Assembly (NCBI GenBank): GCA_029934915.1
Contig: JAOZLI010000037.1
Span: 1-13,886, forward strand
Direction of reading: 5' to 3'
Source: Desulfocapsa sp.
GTDB taxonomy: Bacteria; Desulfobacterota; Desulfobulbia; Desulfobulbales; Desulfocapsaceae
DNA: 13,886 bases
Each line of letters starts with the position of its first letter. Positions within the stretch are counted from its first letter, which is position 1. A program made the translations under genes and the position numbers. Under the pieces are notes generated by a model that saw only the letters and a list, made by a program, of their open reading frames with translations, was not told the origin of the DNA and made no database searches. Shown piece after piece: positions 1 through 8,500 of this stretch.

Positions 1-74
1 TGGCTGGGGAACAAGGATTCGAACCTTGATAGGCGGAGTCAGAGTCCACTGCCTTACCATTAGACCATTCCCCA
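1..74 (-). tRNA. trnQ: tRNA-Gln (anticodon CUG)
   Basis: This is a complete 74-nt tRNA read on the minus strand, with an encoded CCA tail at the window edge (positions 1-3). The acceptor stem TGGGGAA pairs with TTCCCCA. The anticodon stem GTGGA/TCCGC closes a seven-base loop, CTCTGAC, whose anticodon CTG lies at 40-42. The T-arm carries GGTTCGAATCC. The U1-A72 first pair and overall sequence are typical of glutamine tRNAs. It lies downstream of amrB in the same direction but has its own promoter at 99-127. Its 3' flank is outside the window, so I cannot say whether more tRNAs follow. Confidence 0.96.
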
Positions 75-98
75 GAATGTTCTATTTGTGAGAGCAGT

Positions 99-127
99 TA
101 TGTAAGAAAAAATTCATTTGCTGTCAA
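99..127 (-). promoter_or_regulatory. Promoter of tRNA-Gln
   Basis: On the minus strand a perfect -35 hexamer TTGACA (122-127) is followed by a 17-bp spacer and a -10-like TACATA (99-104). Initiation would fall around position 92, about 18 nt before the mature tRNA 5' end. The -35 match and the spacing are directly visible. The -10 matches the consensus at only three positions. Confidence 0.6.
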
Positions 128-177
128 GTGAAAATCATACTTGCGGCTCAGAATACGAAGTTATTTCTTGCCGAGTC

Positions 178-990
178 CTAAGTGATGAGAACACCAGCAT
201 AGCCAACCACCTGCTCGGTGTCCCCCGTTGCTGCTCCCGAGTCTGTGTAACGCACCAGCTCTGCATGGGTTGCTCCGAGTGCAATAGAACTGATAAGGGC
301 CACCGTTACCGGCAGAATACCGCACATGGAAATACGATGGTCTGTGACAAAAGAGTAGAGGGCTTTTGGATCCATCCCTGCCAGTTTTTGAAGCACGTAA
401 TGATCCTTTTTTTCTGCGTCTGCTCTTGGTTCGTAATGGGTCATGTCCGAAGATGCCAAAATCAGAATCTCTTTATTGCTTCTCTTGATCACATTTGCAA
501 TGCTACGACCGATCTCTTCAAGCACCTGATAGGAAACATGGGATATGGTAATGGGTACTATGGAAAGATCAGGTTGTTGCATTTGCAGAAAAGGAATCTG
601 TACTTCAAGGGAATGTTCGTAGCGGTGGGCAAGTTCATCTTCTTCGATATAGGTGGTTTCGGCAAGAAGAGCCTGAGCAATCTCCTGATCCACAGGGACA
701 TTACCCATTGCCATTTCCCAGGTTGCGGTTGAAAGAGCAACGGGCACTCCTTTGCCGGTGTGGTTTGGGCCTAGAAGAATTACTGTTTCCGGTACTTTTA
801 TCTGTGCAATGGTTTCTGCAGCCACCTCACCGGAGTATACATATCCGGCATGGGGAGAAACGGCAGCAAATACCTTTTTTTTGTCAGGTGTTGCCTGTGG
901 TTGTAGTTCGTTTATTGTGAGGCGAAGAAAATCTTCATTTTCCGGATAAAAACGACCGGCAACAGCTGGTGTGCGTATTGAACTTTTCAT
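178..990 (-). CDS. amrB: MEMO-family protein (AmmeMemoRadiSam system protein B)
   Basis: The 270-aa product aligns end to end with the MEMO1/AmrB family, which resembles extradiol dioxygenases and nonheme-iron enzymes. Family landmarks are RTPAVAGRFYP at 7-17, SPHAGYVYSG at 45-54, GPNHTG at 74-79, EHSLEVQ at 125-131, SSDMTHY at 180-186 and CG at 223-224. H47, H77 and C223 correspond to the conserved His-His-Cys pocket of human MEMO1. In bacteria it usually accompanies an AMMECR1 protein and a radical SAM enzyme, but neither lies in this window, and its reaction is unsettled. The ATG lies one base after the cysS stop (TAACATG) with AAGGG just upstream inside cysS, so it is probably co-transcribed and translationally coupled with cysS. 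No signal peptide is seen, so a cytosolic location is expected. Confidence 0.92.
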   Translation of the reverse strand: MKSSIRTPAVAGRFYPENEDFLRLTINELQPQATPDKKKVFAAVSPHAGYVYSGEVAAETIAQIKVPETVILLGPNHTGKGVPVALSTATWEMAMGNVPVDQEIAQALLAETTYIEEDELAHRYEHSLEVQIPFLQMQQPDLSIVPITISHVSYQVLEEIGRSIANVIKRSNKEILILASSDMTHYEPRADAEKKDHYVLQKLAGMDPKALYSFVTDHRISMCGILPVTVALISSIALGATHAELVRYTDSGAATGDTEQVVGYAGVLIT

Positions 991-991
991 G

Positions 992-2464
992 TTAGCCCTT
1001 TTTTATAATCCAACCTGTACCTTCGGCGCTGTCCTTAAGCTCTATATTATGTTTAAGTAACTGATCCCTGATTTCATCACTTCTGGCCCAGTTCTTGTCA
1101 TTTCTTGCCTGGTTTCGTTCAGTAATAAGATTCTGAATTTCTTCCTCACTGATATCGATTTCTGCAAGCATGGCAGATTTTTTGGCAGCAAGATAGGTTT
1201 TAGGATTTTCCTGAAGAATACCCATTATTGCGGCAAGTTTGGTGATAGTCTGCGCTGATTTTGTAAGGAGCTCATAATCCGTTGCATTAAGAGTTTCAGC
1301 AGCCTGGCGTCTGATTTTATTCATCACCTTGACAGATTCAAACAGAATCCCCTGCGCCAGAGCGGTATTAAAATCATTATTCATCGCCTTTTGGAAACGA
1401 TCTTCTATTTCTTCCAGCTTTTTGATGTCTTTGGCGCTGGCAATCTGTTCTGCATCATCAGATACCGTGCCAGCAGGAAGGCTTTCCACTGCTGCAAGGC
1501 ATTCATAGAGACGATCAAGGCCTGTCATTGCCTGTTGCATGGCAGCTTCTGAGAAATCAAGAGGATTGCGATATTGTGTCGAAAAAATAAAAAACCGCAG
1601 CACTTCCGGGTGGTAATGTTCGAGGATGTCACGGATGGTCAGGAAGTTGCCGAGGGATTTTGACATCTTTTCATCACGGATGGTCACAAAACCATGATGT
1701 ATCCACAAATTAACGTAGGGTTTGTCGTTGGCTGCTTCACTCTGTGCCAGCTCGTTTTCGTGATGGGGAAAGATCAGATCCTGCCCGCCGCCATGGATAT
1801 CAAAGGTGTCACCGAGGTATTTACGACTCATGGCAGAACATTCGATATGCCAGCCGGGTCTTCCAGCACCCCAGGGGCTTTCCCAGCTTGGTTCACCAGG
1901 CTTGGATGCTTTCCAGAGTACAAAGTCCATGGGATCATCTTTGTTTTCGTTTATCTGAATTCGGGCACCGGCCTGCATGTCTTCAAGTTTTCTCCCGGAC
2001 AGTTTGCCGTAGCCAGGAAAGGATCCAACTCTATAATAGACATCGCCCTGGGATGGATAGGCCATATCCTTCTCAATGAGTTCGGCGATTAAATCGACCA
2101 TTTCCTGAATATGTTCTGTGGCCTTGGGCTCCATGGTGGGGCGATCCACACCGAGTTTGTCCATGTCCACATAAAATTCATCGATAAAACGATTGGCAAG
2201 TTCTTTTGACGAACAGTTTTGTTCGGCAGCTCGTGCAATGATTTTGTCGTCAATATCCGTAAAGTTTCGGATATAGGTGACCTTGTTGCCAAGATATCGA
2301 AAGTAACGGACGATCATGTCAAAGGCAAGTGCTGAACGGGCGTGTCCAATGTGGCAATAATCGTACGAGGTGATACCACAGACGTAGAGTTTGATATGAC
2401 CCGGTTCAATGGGTTGGAACACTTCTTTCTTTCGTTTAAGGGTGTTGTATATTTTTACTGACAT
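992..2464 (-). CDS. cysS: Cysteinyl-tRNA synthetase
   Basis: This class I aminoacyl-tRNA synthetase charges tRNA-Cys with cysteine in the cytosol. The 490-aa length is normal for bacterial CysRS. The HIGH motif is CHIGH at 37-41 and the KMSKS loop is at 266-270. The four zinc ligands that select cysteine are present as C29, C209 (WHIECS), H234 and E238 (PHHENE), almost the same numbering as in E. coli. The usual [10 protein letters not shown] segment reads [10 protein letters not shown] here. A DALR-type helical domain and C-terminal anticodon-binding region follow (about 300-490). The ATG is the only sensible start, as MSVKIYNTL is the expected N-terminus, although the upstream bases show no Shine-Dalgarno. 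The gene is followed one base later by amrB and is divergent from the ampG-like gene. Confidence 0.97.
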   Translation of the reverse strand: MSVKIYNTLKRKKEVFQPIEPGHIKLYVCGITSYDYCHIGHARSALAFDMIVRYFRYLGNKVTYIRNFTDIDDKIIARAAEQNCSSKELANRFIDEFYVDMDKLGVDRPTMEPKATEHIQEMVDLIAELIEKDMAYPSQGDVYYRVGSFPGYGKLSGRKLEDMQAGARIQINENKDDPMDFVLWKASKPGEPSWESPWGAGRPGWHIECSAMSRKYLGDTFDIHGGGQDLIFPHHENELAQSEAANDKPYVNLWIHHGFVTIRDEKMSKSLGNFLTIRDILEHYHPEVLRFFIFSTQYRNPLDFSEAAMQQAMTGLDRLYECLAAVESLPAGTVSDDAEQIASAKDIKKLEEIEDRFQKAMNNDFNTALAQGILFESVKVMNKIRRQAAETLNATDYELLTKSAQTITKLAAIMGILQENPKTYLAAKKSAMLAEIDISEEEIQNLITERNQARNDKNWARSDEIRDQLLKHNIELKDSAEGTGWIIKKG

Positions 2465-2507
2465 AATGGTCTGTGCTGGAAAGCTGTTTCCTTTTTATCA
2501 GGAACTA

Positions 2508-2513
2508 AGTATA
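2508..2513 (-). promoter_or_regulatory. Candidate -10 element for cysS-amrB
   Basis: On the minus strand TATACT lies about 44 bp upstream of the cysS ATG, inside the 134-bp divergent region. It is a good -10 match, but no convincing -35 is found 16-18 bp upstream, so this is only a candidate. No clear promoter for the divergent plus-strand transporter could be picked out. Confidence 0.3.
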
Positions 2514-2598
2514 AAATCATGTTTTGTTGTGGACTGTACTTTCGTCCATGTGTGTATGTTCTTTATTACCATAAATTAAAGTTTGGGAAAAGGGAAGA

Positions 2599-4158
2599 AT
2601 GATAGCAACAGAAGAGGGGCGCGGCAGGAAGATTGATATGTTACGGGCATGGTTGCATCCACGGGTGCTGACCATGCTTTTTCTCGGCTTTTCCGCCGGT
2701 GTGCCGATATTACTCATTTTCTCCACCCTTTCTGTCTGGTTGATTGAAGCCGGGGTCAGTCGTTCTGCAGTGACGTTTTTCAGTTGGGCGGCATTGGGTT
2801 ATTCCTTTAAATTTATCTGGGCACCATTGGTGGATAAATTACCGCTCCCCTATTTGACCAGCAGGTTTGGGCGTAGACGTTCCTGGATGCTGCTATCGCA
2901 ATTTTCGGTAATTACAGCAATTGTCTGGATGGGCTGTACCGACCCGACCGCAGGGGAAACAAGTTTGACGTTGATGGCTTTGGCGGCTGTTTTTTTAGGA
3001 TTTTCTTCTGCCACTCAGGATATTGTAATCGATGCTTACCGTATTGAGTGTGTGGATGAATCCATGCAGGCCATGCTTGCGTCCACCTATGTTGCAGGAT
3101 ACAGGATTGGTATGATTGTGGCTGGTGCTGGTTCTCTCTATGTTGCCTCCTGGTTTGGCACCACACAGGAAATGTATGATGTTTCTGCCTGGCGTATGAC
3201 CTATTTTGTGATGGCAGCTGTTATGCTTGTGGGTGTCATTACCACCTGTATTATTAAGGAGCCGGAAGAAAAAAATCGCTCAGCTTATCAGTATAGTGCT
3301 CAGCAATATATCCGATTTTTTCTTTTGTTTCTTTTTGCTGCATTTTGCTTTGGCAGCTGTTTTTTTCTGAGTAGTTCCTTGGTGGCAGGCATTAAAGAAC
3401 AACTCTCTGCAGATTTTACATTACACAGCAAAGTAATTGGTTTTGGAGTGGAAACGGTGCGGCTTTTTCTGGCCCTTGCCGTTGCGGCAGTTGCCGGATG
3501 GATAGCCGTTCTGGCAGGTTTTGCCGATAAAGAGATGGTGCGTGACAGCTATGTAGCGCCGGTACAGGATTTCTTTGTTCGCTATGGTGGAAAAACTGCC
3601 CTGCTCTTACTATTACTTGTGGGATTTTACCGGGTTTCTGATATCGTACTTGGTGTGGTATCTAATGTGTTTTATCTGGATATGGGATTTTCTAAGAATG
3701 TTATTGCTACGGTGACAAAGACCTTTGGCCTGCTGATGACCCTGGTTGGTGGATTCTTAGGGGGGATGCTCACCATACGTTTTGGTGTGTACAGGATACT
3801 GTTTGTGGGTGGCGTGCTGGCCGCTGCCACGAATTTGCTTTTTATGCTGCTTGCCAGGAGTGGAAATGATCTGACACTCTTAACTGTGGTGATCGGAACG
3901 GATAATCTTTGCGCAGGGCTAGCGTCCACAGCCTTTGTGGCCTTTTTGTCCAGTCTTACAAATGTTTCATTCACTGCTGTGCAATATGCACTGTTCAGTT
4001 CTTTGATGACGCTTTTCCCCAAACTCCTTGGTGGCTATTCCGGAACGGTGGTGTCCTCCTATGGCTATGAAAATTTCTTTTTACTCACCACTCTTATGGG
4101 GATACCGGTTTTAGTGATTATCTGGTTTGCTGGGCGACTTGTTCAGAAGGGTATATGA
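2599..4158 (+). CDS. ampG: AmpG/PAT-family MFS transporter (probable muropeptide permease)
   Basis: This inner-membrane major-facilitator protein of the peptide-acetyl-CoA-transporter family probably imports anhydro-muropeptides released by cell-wall turnover. The 519-aa protein is highly hydrophobic and carries AmpG signatures: FFSWAALGYSFKFIWAPLVD at 60-79, FGRRRSW at 90-96, SATQDIVIDAYR at 137-148, YRIGM at 168-172, NLCAGLASTAFVAFL at 436-450 and SFTAVQYALFSSL at 457-469. Compared with E. coli AmpG from memory, about 90 residues with two extra hydrophobic stretches are inserted in the middle (about 230-318), while the two extra C-terminal helices of E. coli AmpG are absent. Two starts are possible. 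The ATG at 2599 has AAGGGA only 3 nt away. The ATG at 2638 (MLRAWLHP) has AGGAAG at 6-nt spacing and fits the family N-terminus better. The gene stands alone and is convergent with the PGPGW gene. The substrate is inferred from family membership. Confidence 0.88.
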   Translation: MIATEEGRGRKIDMLRAWLHPRVLTMLFLGFSAGVPILLIFSTLSVWLIEAGVSRSAVTFFSWAALGYSFKFIWAPLVDKLPLPYLTSRFGRRRSWMLLSQFSVITAIVWMGCTDPTAGETSLTLMALAAVFLGFSSATQDIVIDAYRIECVDESMQAMLASTYVAGYRIGMIVAGAGSLYVASWFGTTQEMYDVSAWRMTYFVMAAVMLVGVITTCIIKEPEEKNRSAYQYSAQQYIRFFLLFLFAAFCFGSCFFLSSSLVAGIKEQLSADFTLHSKVIGFGVETVRLFLALAVAAVAGWIAVLAGFADKEMVRDSYVAPVQDFFVRYGGKTALLLLLLVGFYRVSDIVLGVVSNVFYLDMGFSKNVIATVTKTFGLLMTLVGGFLGGMLTIRFGVYRILFVGGVLAAATNLLFMLLARSGNDLTLLTVVIGTDNLCAGLASTAFVAFLSSLTNVSFTAVQYALFSSLMTLFPKLLGGYSGTVVSSYGYENFFLLTTLMGIPVLVIIWFAGRLVQKGI

Positions 4159-4181
4159 CGGAGTTGTAAAAAACAAACGTC

Positions 4182-4264
4182 ACCATGAAGTGCATGAAGG
4201 ACATGAAGTTAAAGGACTTAATTGTTGTTGTTCTTTTCTTCATGTCCTTCATGCTCTTCATGGT
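4182..4264. repeat. Large inverted repeat made of CATGAAG units
   Basis: Two 27-bp arms (4182-4208 and 4238-4264) are reverse complements with one mismatch and flank a 29-bp loop. Each arm holds three tandem 9-bp units of form NNCATGAAG (reverse complement on the right). It fills the gap between the convergent ampG-like and PGPGW genes. It could form a strong stem-loop in either transcript and may serve as a bidirectional terminator, although no clean T-run follows the right arm. Repeats of this type resemble dispersed intergenic REP/MITE-like elements. That identification is from pattern memory, not a search. Confidence 0.85.
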
Positions 4265-4312
4265 AGAATAGGTTCTTGCGAATCTGTCATCTGTAAATAG
4301 TAGCGATGTTTT

Positions 4313-4705
4313 TCAGGGTTGCTCGAAAAGGAAACCGTTTCTGTTACCTTTCAAACGAATCCAATTCAATGCTTTTTGCAGAGATTTTCTCGCCAAAAGA
4401 CCATCCACAGCCTTTCGTTTGCCAGGGAAATCAAGAAAGTTTAAACCAAGAACCATGGTCAATACTCCTTGGCCTGGCAAAAAAAGCATCAAAATTCCAG
4501 CAACAACAAGTGTGGAACCGAGAAAGTAGCGTAACCACCGTAGAAAAAATGCAGGTTGTGGCCGATCGTGCAGGTGGAGAAAATAATCCTCCTCTAATCT
4601 GCAGATAAACCAGGGAAGAACAATCAGGCTTGTAAGAAAACAGGCGGAAGAAACAACACCAATCCATTTAATATACAATCCATAATCAGAAAGAAAGGAT
4701 TCCAT
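4313..4705 (-). CDS. Small PGPGW-type transmembrane protein
   Basis: The 130-aa protein has two hydrophobic segments (about 12-36 and 58-90). The second runs into LPGQG at 76-80, resembling the LPGPGW signature of the PGPGW membrane family, and is followed by a basic segment with LDFPGKRK at 91-98. The function of that family is unknown. I chose the ATG at 4705 because it overlaps the prmA stop (TAATG) and has AGGA just upstream. An upstream ATG at 4735 would add ten residues inside prmA. The gene is the last of a three-gene minus-strand operon after the DUF748 gene and prmA. The proline-glycine motif is degenerate here (no Trp), so the family call is moderate, while membrane location is clear. 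Confidence 0.7.
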   Translation of the reverse strand: MESFLSDYGLYIKWIGVVSSACFLTSLIVLPWFICRLEEDYFLHLHDRPQPAFFLRWLRYFLGSTLVVAGILMLFLPGQGVLTMVLGLNFLDFPGKRKAVDGLLARKSLQKALNWIRLKGNRNGFLFEQP

Positions 4706-5538
4706 TATTTCCTGGCCAGCAGCCAGAGCCTCCACATTTCACTCTTTCTTCGTTCCAGAAGTTTCAGCTTGTCCATGGGAAGAGCCGCCAGAAGTTCTTC
4801 TTCCATGGAAGGTACAAATCCCGAAATGATATAATACTTAGCATTCCAGAAATCAGGGTTGTTAAAAAATTCCAGGAGCAAACCTTTGTAAAGATTTGCC
4901 ACCAGCAGATCAACATTCGTGTCCGGAAGTTTGGCACGAAGATCGGCTTCCATCACCTGAATTTGTTTCTCACACTCATTGATTGTGACGTTTTTTTGGG
5001 CCACTTCGCAGGCAAAGGGATTGTTATCGTAACAGCGAATATTTTGTACGCCAAGTTTTGCAGCACCAATGGAAAGTAATCCTGTTCCGGTACCAAGATC
5101 AACCATGCTCTCAATGGCTTTGGAATCAGAGGTGATCATGTCGGTGATAACCTGCAGACAGAGTCTGGTGGTGGGATGAAATCCTGAGCCAAAAATAACA
5201 CTGGGATCAAGGTGGATGGCTATTTCGCCCACACCCAGCTGCAGTTTATCAACCTCCCACAGGGGGGCAACAGTGAGGGGCGGCACAGAGAAGGTCGTGA
5301 TATCAAGACCTGCCTCCCAGTCCTGATAATTTAGATTTGCCTCGTATAGTATTGTGGCGTCGCTACGCTTGCGTATTGTTTCAATGAGTTCAGCTTTCTC
5401 TTTATGAAAAAAAAGGATCGCTGTTTCGTCTTCAATCCAGGTACCAATGAGATCTGGATCATCTATCTGTCCAAGATCTGTCCGGTCAAAGTTGTAGACA
5501 TAAAGCTGATCATATCGTGTGTAGGGATGTCTTAGCAT
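4705..5538 (-). CDS. prmA: Ribosomal protein L11 methyltransferase family (PrmA-like)
   Basis: This is a class I SAM-dependent methyltransferase of the PrmA type, which in E. coli methylates lysines and the N-terminus of ribosomal protein L11. In the 277-aa product the family segment FGSGFHPTTRLCL is at 116-128. SAM motif I, VDLGTGTGLLSIGA, is at 146-159, an acidic end of strand 2 (YDNNP) is near 170-174, and the post-motif ANLYKG at 214-219 sits where PrmA has ANI. The N-terminal ~100 residues match the substrate-recognition half only loosely, so L11 as substrate is inferred. I chose the ATG at 5538, one base after the DUF748 stop (TAACATG), over an in-frame ATG at 5598 that would overlap DUF748 by about 60 bp. 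No Shine-Dalgarno precedes it, so translation is probably coupled. Confidence 0.85.
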   Translation of the reverse strand: MLRHPYTRYDQLYVYNFDRTDLGQIDDPDLIGTWIEDETAILFFHKEKAELIETIRKRSDATILYEANLNYQDWEAGLDITTFSVPPLTVAPLWEVDKLQLGVGEIAIHLDPSVIFGSGFHPTTRLCLQVITDMITSDSKAIESMVDLGTGTGLLSIGAAKLGVQNIRCYDNNPFACEVAQKNVTINECEKQIQVMEADLRAKLPDTNVDLLVANLYKGLLLEFFNNPDFWNAKYYIISGFVPSMEEELLAALPMDKLKLLERRKSEMWRLWLLARK

Positions 5539-5539
5539 G

Positions 5540-8500
5540 TTATTTGGGTGCCTCTGCAACTGCAACTGCCAATGGCATGAGAGTAAGGGCTGCACCATTT
5601 GCAGGTGAGGTATTTAAAAGAAGTGGCTTTTCATTGATGGAGACCCTGGCAGGAGCAATGGCCAGGCTATGGATACAAAAATCATATACGATCAGGGTTC
5701 GTTCCATGGCAAGTTCCAGAAGTTCATCATCGTAAACGGTCACTGCTTTGCCGTCTGTAATGGCCTTTGCCAGTGCATCCCGGTCGATTGCTTCATCAGC
5801 CTGGCCGGTTATTGAAAGAGCAACTGTCGGGTGCGCTGCTAATAATGCAGAGTAGCGAATAAGTGTTTCTTTTCCGGCTGCGCTGAGTTTGTTCGTTCCT
5901 GCCTGAAAAAGAATAAAGCTGTTGTTCTGCAGGTCTTTAAAGTTAGGGTCGAGTAAGAGTGGTGCGTAGGATGATTTAATTACATTGGTCTGGAAATTAT
6001 CTGTGGCCGCCTGAAAAAGGGCGCGGTTTGTCTCTTTCATTTCAATGCTAAGTCTAAAATTACCAGCACTGTTTTTTAAAAGTGCCACAGCAAGTGCTGT
6101 GTCATCTTCGGTGGAGGAGGGAAAAAGATCACTGATGGTAATTTCCGATATACTAGACTGATTTAGGTCCTTTGATGTGAGTTTGGATTGCAGGTTGATC
6201 ATTGCATTTTCAATTTTCAGAGGCTGGTTCTTAAGCTGTTTAGCAAAACTCCTCAAAGGGAAATCGCTTAAGCTTAAGCGAGCCCTGGCATCATCCCGAT
6301 TTTGAAAAAGGGCGATGGATCCCGAAAGGCTGTAAGGGGCACCTTCCACCAAGCCTTCCATGCCAAAGGATGTGAGTCCCTCTCCCTTGCTGTTTAGATT
6401 GTTGATATATCCCTCGACTTCATTGAGAGTGCTTTTCCAGGGAGGAGTTATGCGCTGATCCTTCATGGGTACCGTAGCTCCGCCAAAGTTGGTTTTTTTG
6501 ATATAAACAGGGAAAAGAGACTCCTTTTTATCATTGGTGGCGAGTAGTTGTCGTAAACTGCTTTCCAGTCGTTGGAAGGGGGATTTGGTATCTATATTGT
6601 ACTGCATTTGCGGGTTTTGAAAGGTGAGCTGACTCGCTTTTAGAGAAAAGGGAGAAAAAACGCATTCGGCTTTGTCAAGTTCGGCATTGTCCCAGCTGAG
6701 TAGTGACTTGTTCTCTTCAAGCTGCAGTCTGCCATCTGTTAAACGTAATTTACCCTGGAAAGATGTGGCTGGATAGTTGAATGTTCCCTTACCATGTAGC
6801 ATGGCATCCGAATGAAGAAGTATGGGCCATTTCTTGAAAAAGGGTGAAAGCAGTGCTGAATCAATGGCGGAGAATGTTATATCGGCTTGTAAAGCAGTAG
6901 GGGCAAGGCTGAGGATTCCTTTGGATTTAATCTGGCCATTTGAGCCAAGAGTTCCGGCAAAATTAAAGTTTTCAGATGGTGCTTTTTTATCCAATCTGTT
7001 GGCTTGGAATCGAAGTTCGGTGAAATGCAGTTCCTGCTCCTGATCCTCTAAAGGTTGAAAGTATAGTTCTCCAGTGAGGTCAACTCCCTGAATATCAGGT
7101 CTGTTTTTTGTGCTGAACAGGGAATTAAATAGTGTAGGGTAGTTGTCGGCTGTCAGGCGCAGGGAACTGTTTTTCAGGAAAATATTGCCCAGTGAAAAAC
7201 GATTTTCCAGGCGTTGAAGGCGAGTAAATCGAACTGAATCTGCTTGTAACCAACGCGTTTTGTTTTCTGCAAGAGTAAGGTTGTGAAACTGCATGGTCGC
7301 ATTGTCTATGCTATATTCAGTGATGTCTGGTTTTACGGTGGAAAGAGTCAGGTCGCCGGTGAAATCCGTTGTTCCTGTAACCAATAAATCCTGGTTTTGG
7401 TGTAGTTGCCGGATAATTGGATTTGCTTGAAAGTCATTGAAAATCAATTTTCCCTGAATGGTTCTTGCTTGTTTGACACTTCCCTGCCAGGTAAAGGATG
7501 CAGAGCCAATGGCTTGCTTGCCGCTTATTCGGAAGTTTCCACTGTTTTTCACCATGTTAAAATCCCTGATGGAGCATTCCAGGGAATTCCAGATAGAATC
7601 TTCCTTATCTTGTAGAACCAGACGCCCCTGGTCAAGAAGAAGCTGGCCGATGGTGATAGCAATATGTTTGGACTTATCGGTGTAGGGCGCAAGGGCACTG
7701 CTTAGTCCGGCGGAGAGTTGTTGCTGATTGCTTATAAGTTGTGGTTTTTTTGCGACAATAGTTTTGAAGTCAAGTCTTCTACTTATGGGGAGGAGGGTGG
7801 CGTCCAGTTGAATAAACGGCAGGCTGATCTTTGTCTTCTCAGATTTTGTTTGTAGAAAAATATCTGAACCTTTCACATTGATGTCGATTGCTAAGAGCTC
7901 TTCCTGCTTCTGGCCGGGGCTGAACGTGATCTCAAGGTTTAAATCTGTCGTTCCTTTAGAAAGAACCCAGGGGAAGGAATCAGGAAGATAGGAAAAGTAC
8001 GTGATGAGATCAAGGTTTGCTATGGAACAAAAGAGCTTTGTTTGAAAATTTATTCCATCTTCGAGTGAAATGGTTTTGCCATTCAGCTCGACCTTACTAT
8101 TATTGATTATGGCAGAAAAATGGGGGAGAATATAGTCTTTTGCCTGAAAGGAAAAATTTGAGAGTGTGGGGATTGCAAGGTAGAGCTTCTTTACGGTGTG
8201 GCTTGTTCCTCTCACTTGATCCGTCAGAAGGATGTTACCATTGTTGATGTCAATATTATTAAAAGAAAAAAGAAAGGGCAAGTTGGTGAAATCAATTATT
8301 TCTTCTTGATTCTGTTTTTGCGACAGGCGTGAAAGGACGGGGAGATTGTAACTCTTATCTTTCAAACGAATAATATTGAGAGAGGGATCCTGAAGGGTCA
8401 ACTTGTCACAGGCAAAGCTGTTGCGCAGAAGTGAGGTGAGATCCATATCTATAAATAGGGATGGGATCTGCAGCAGTGGTTGCCTGGTTTTAGAATCAGG

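Noticed and set aside
118..732. Plus-strand open frame of 204 codons opposite amrB
   Set aside because: It lies antisense to a gene with clear MEMO motifs, is Cys/His-rich in the way of shadow frames, and has no recognisable domain or ribosome site.
4306..4608. Plus-strand open frame of 100 codons opposite the PGPGW gene
   Set aside because: It is antisense to a gene whose start is coupled to prmA and whose product has coherent membrane segments. The plus-strand product is low in structure and unlike any family I know.
5539..5598. N-terminal extension of prmA to the ATG at 5598
   Set aside because: It would overlap the DUF748 coding sequence by about 60 bp and adds a segment unlike PrmA. 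The ATG at 5538 fits the operon junction.
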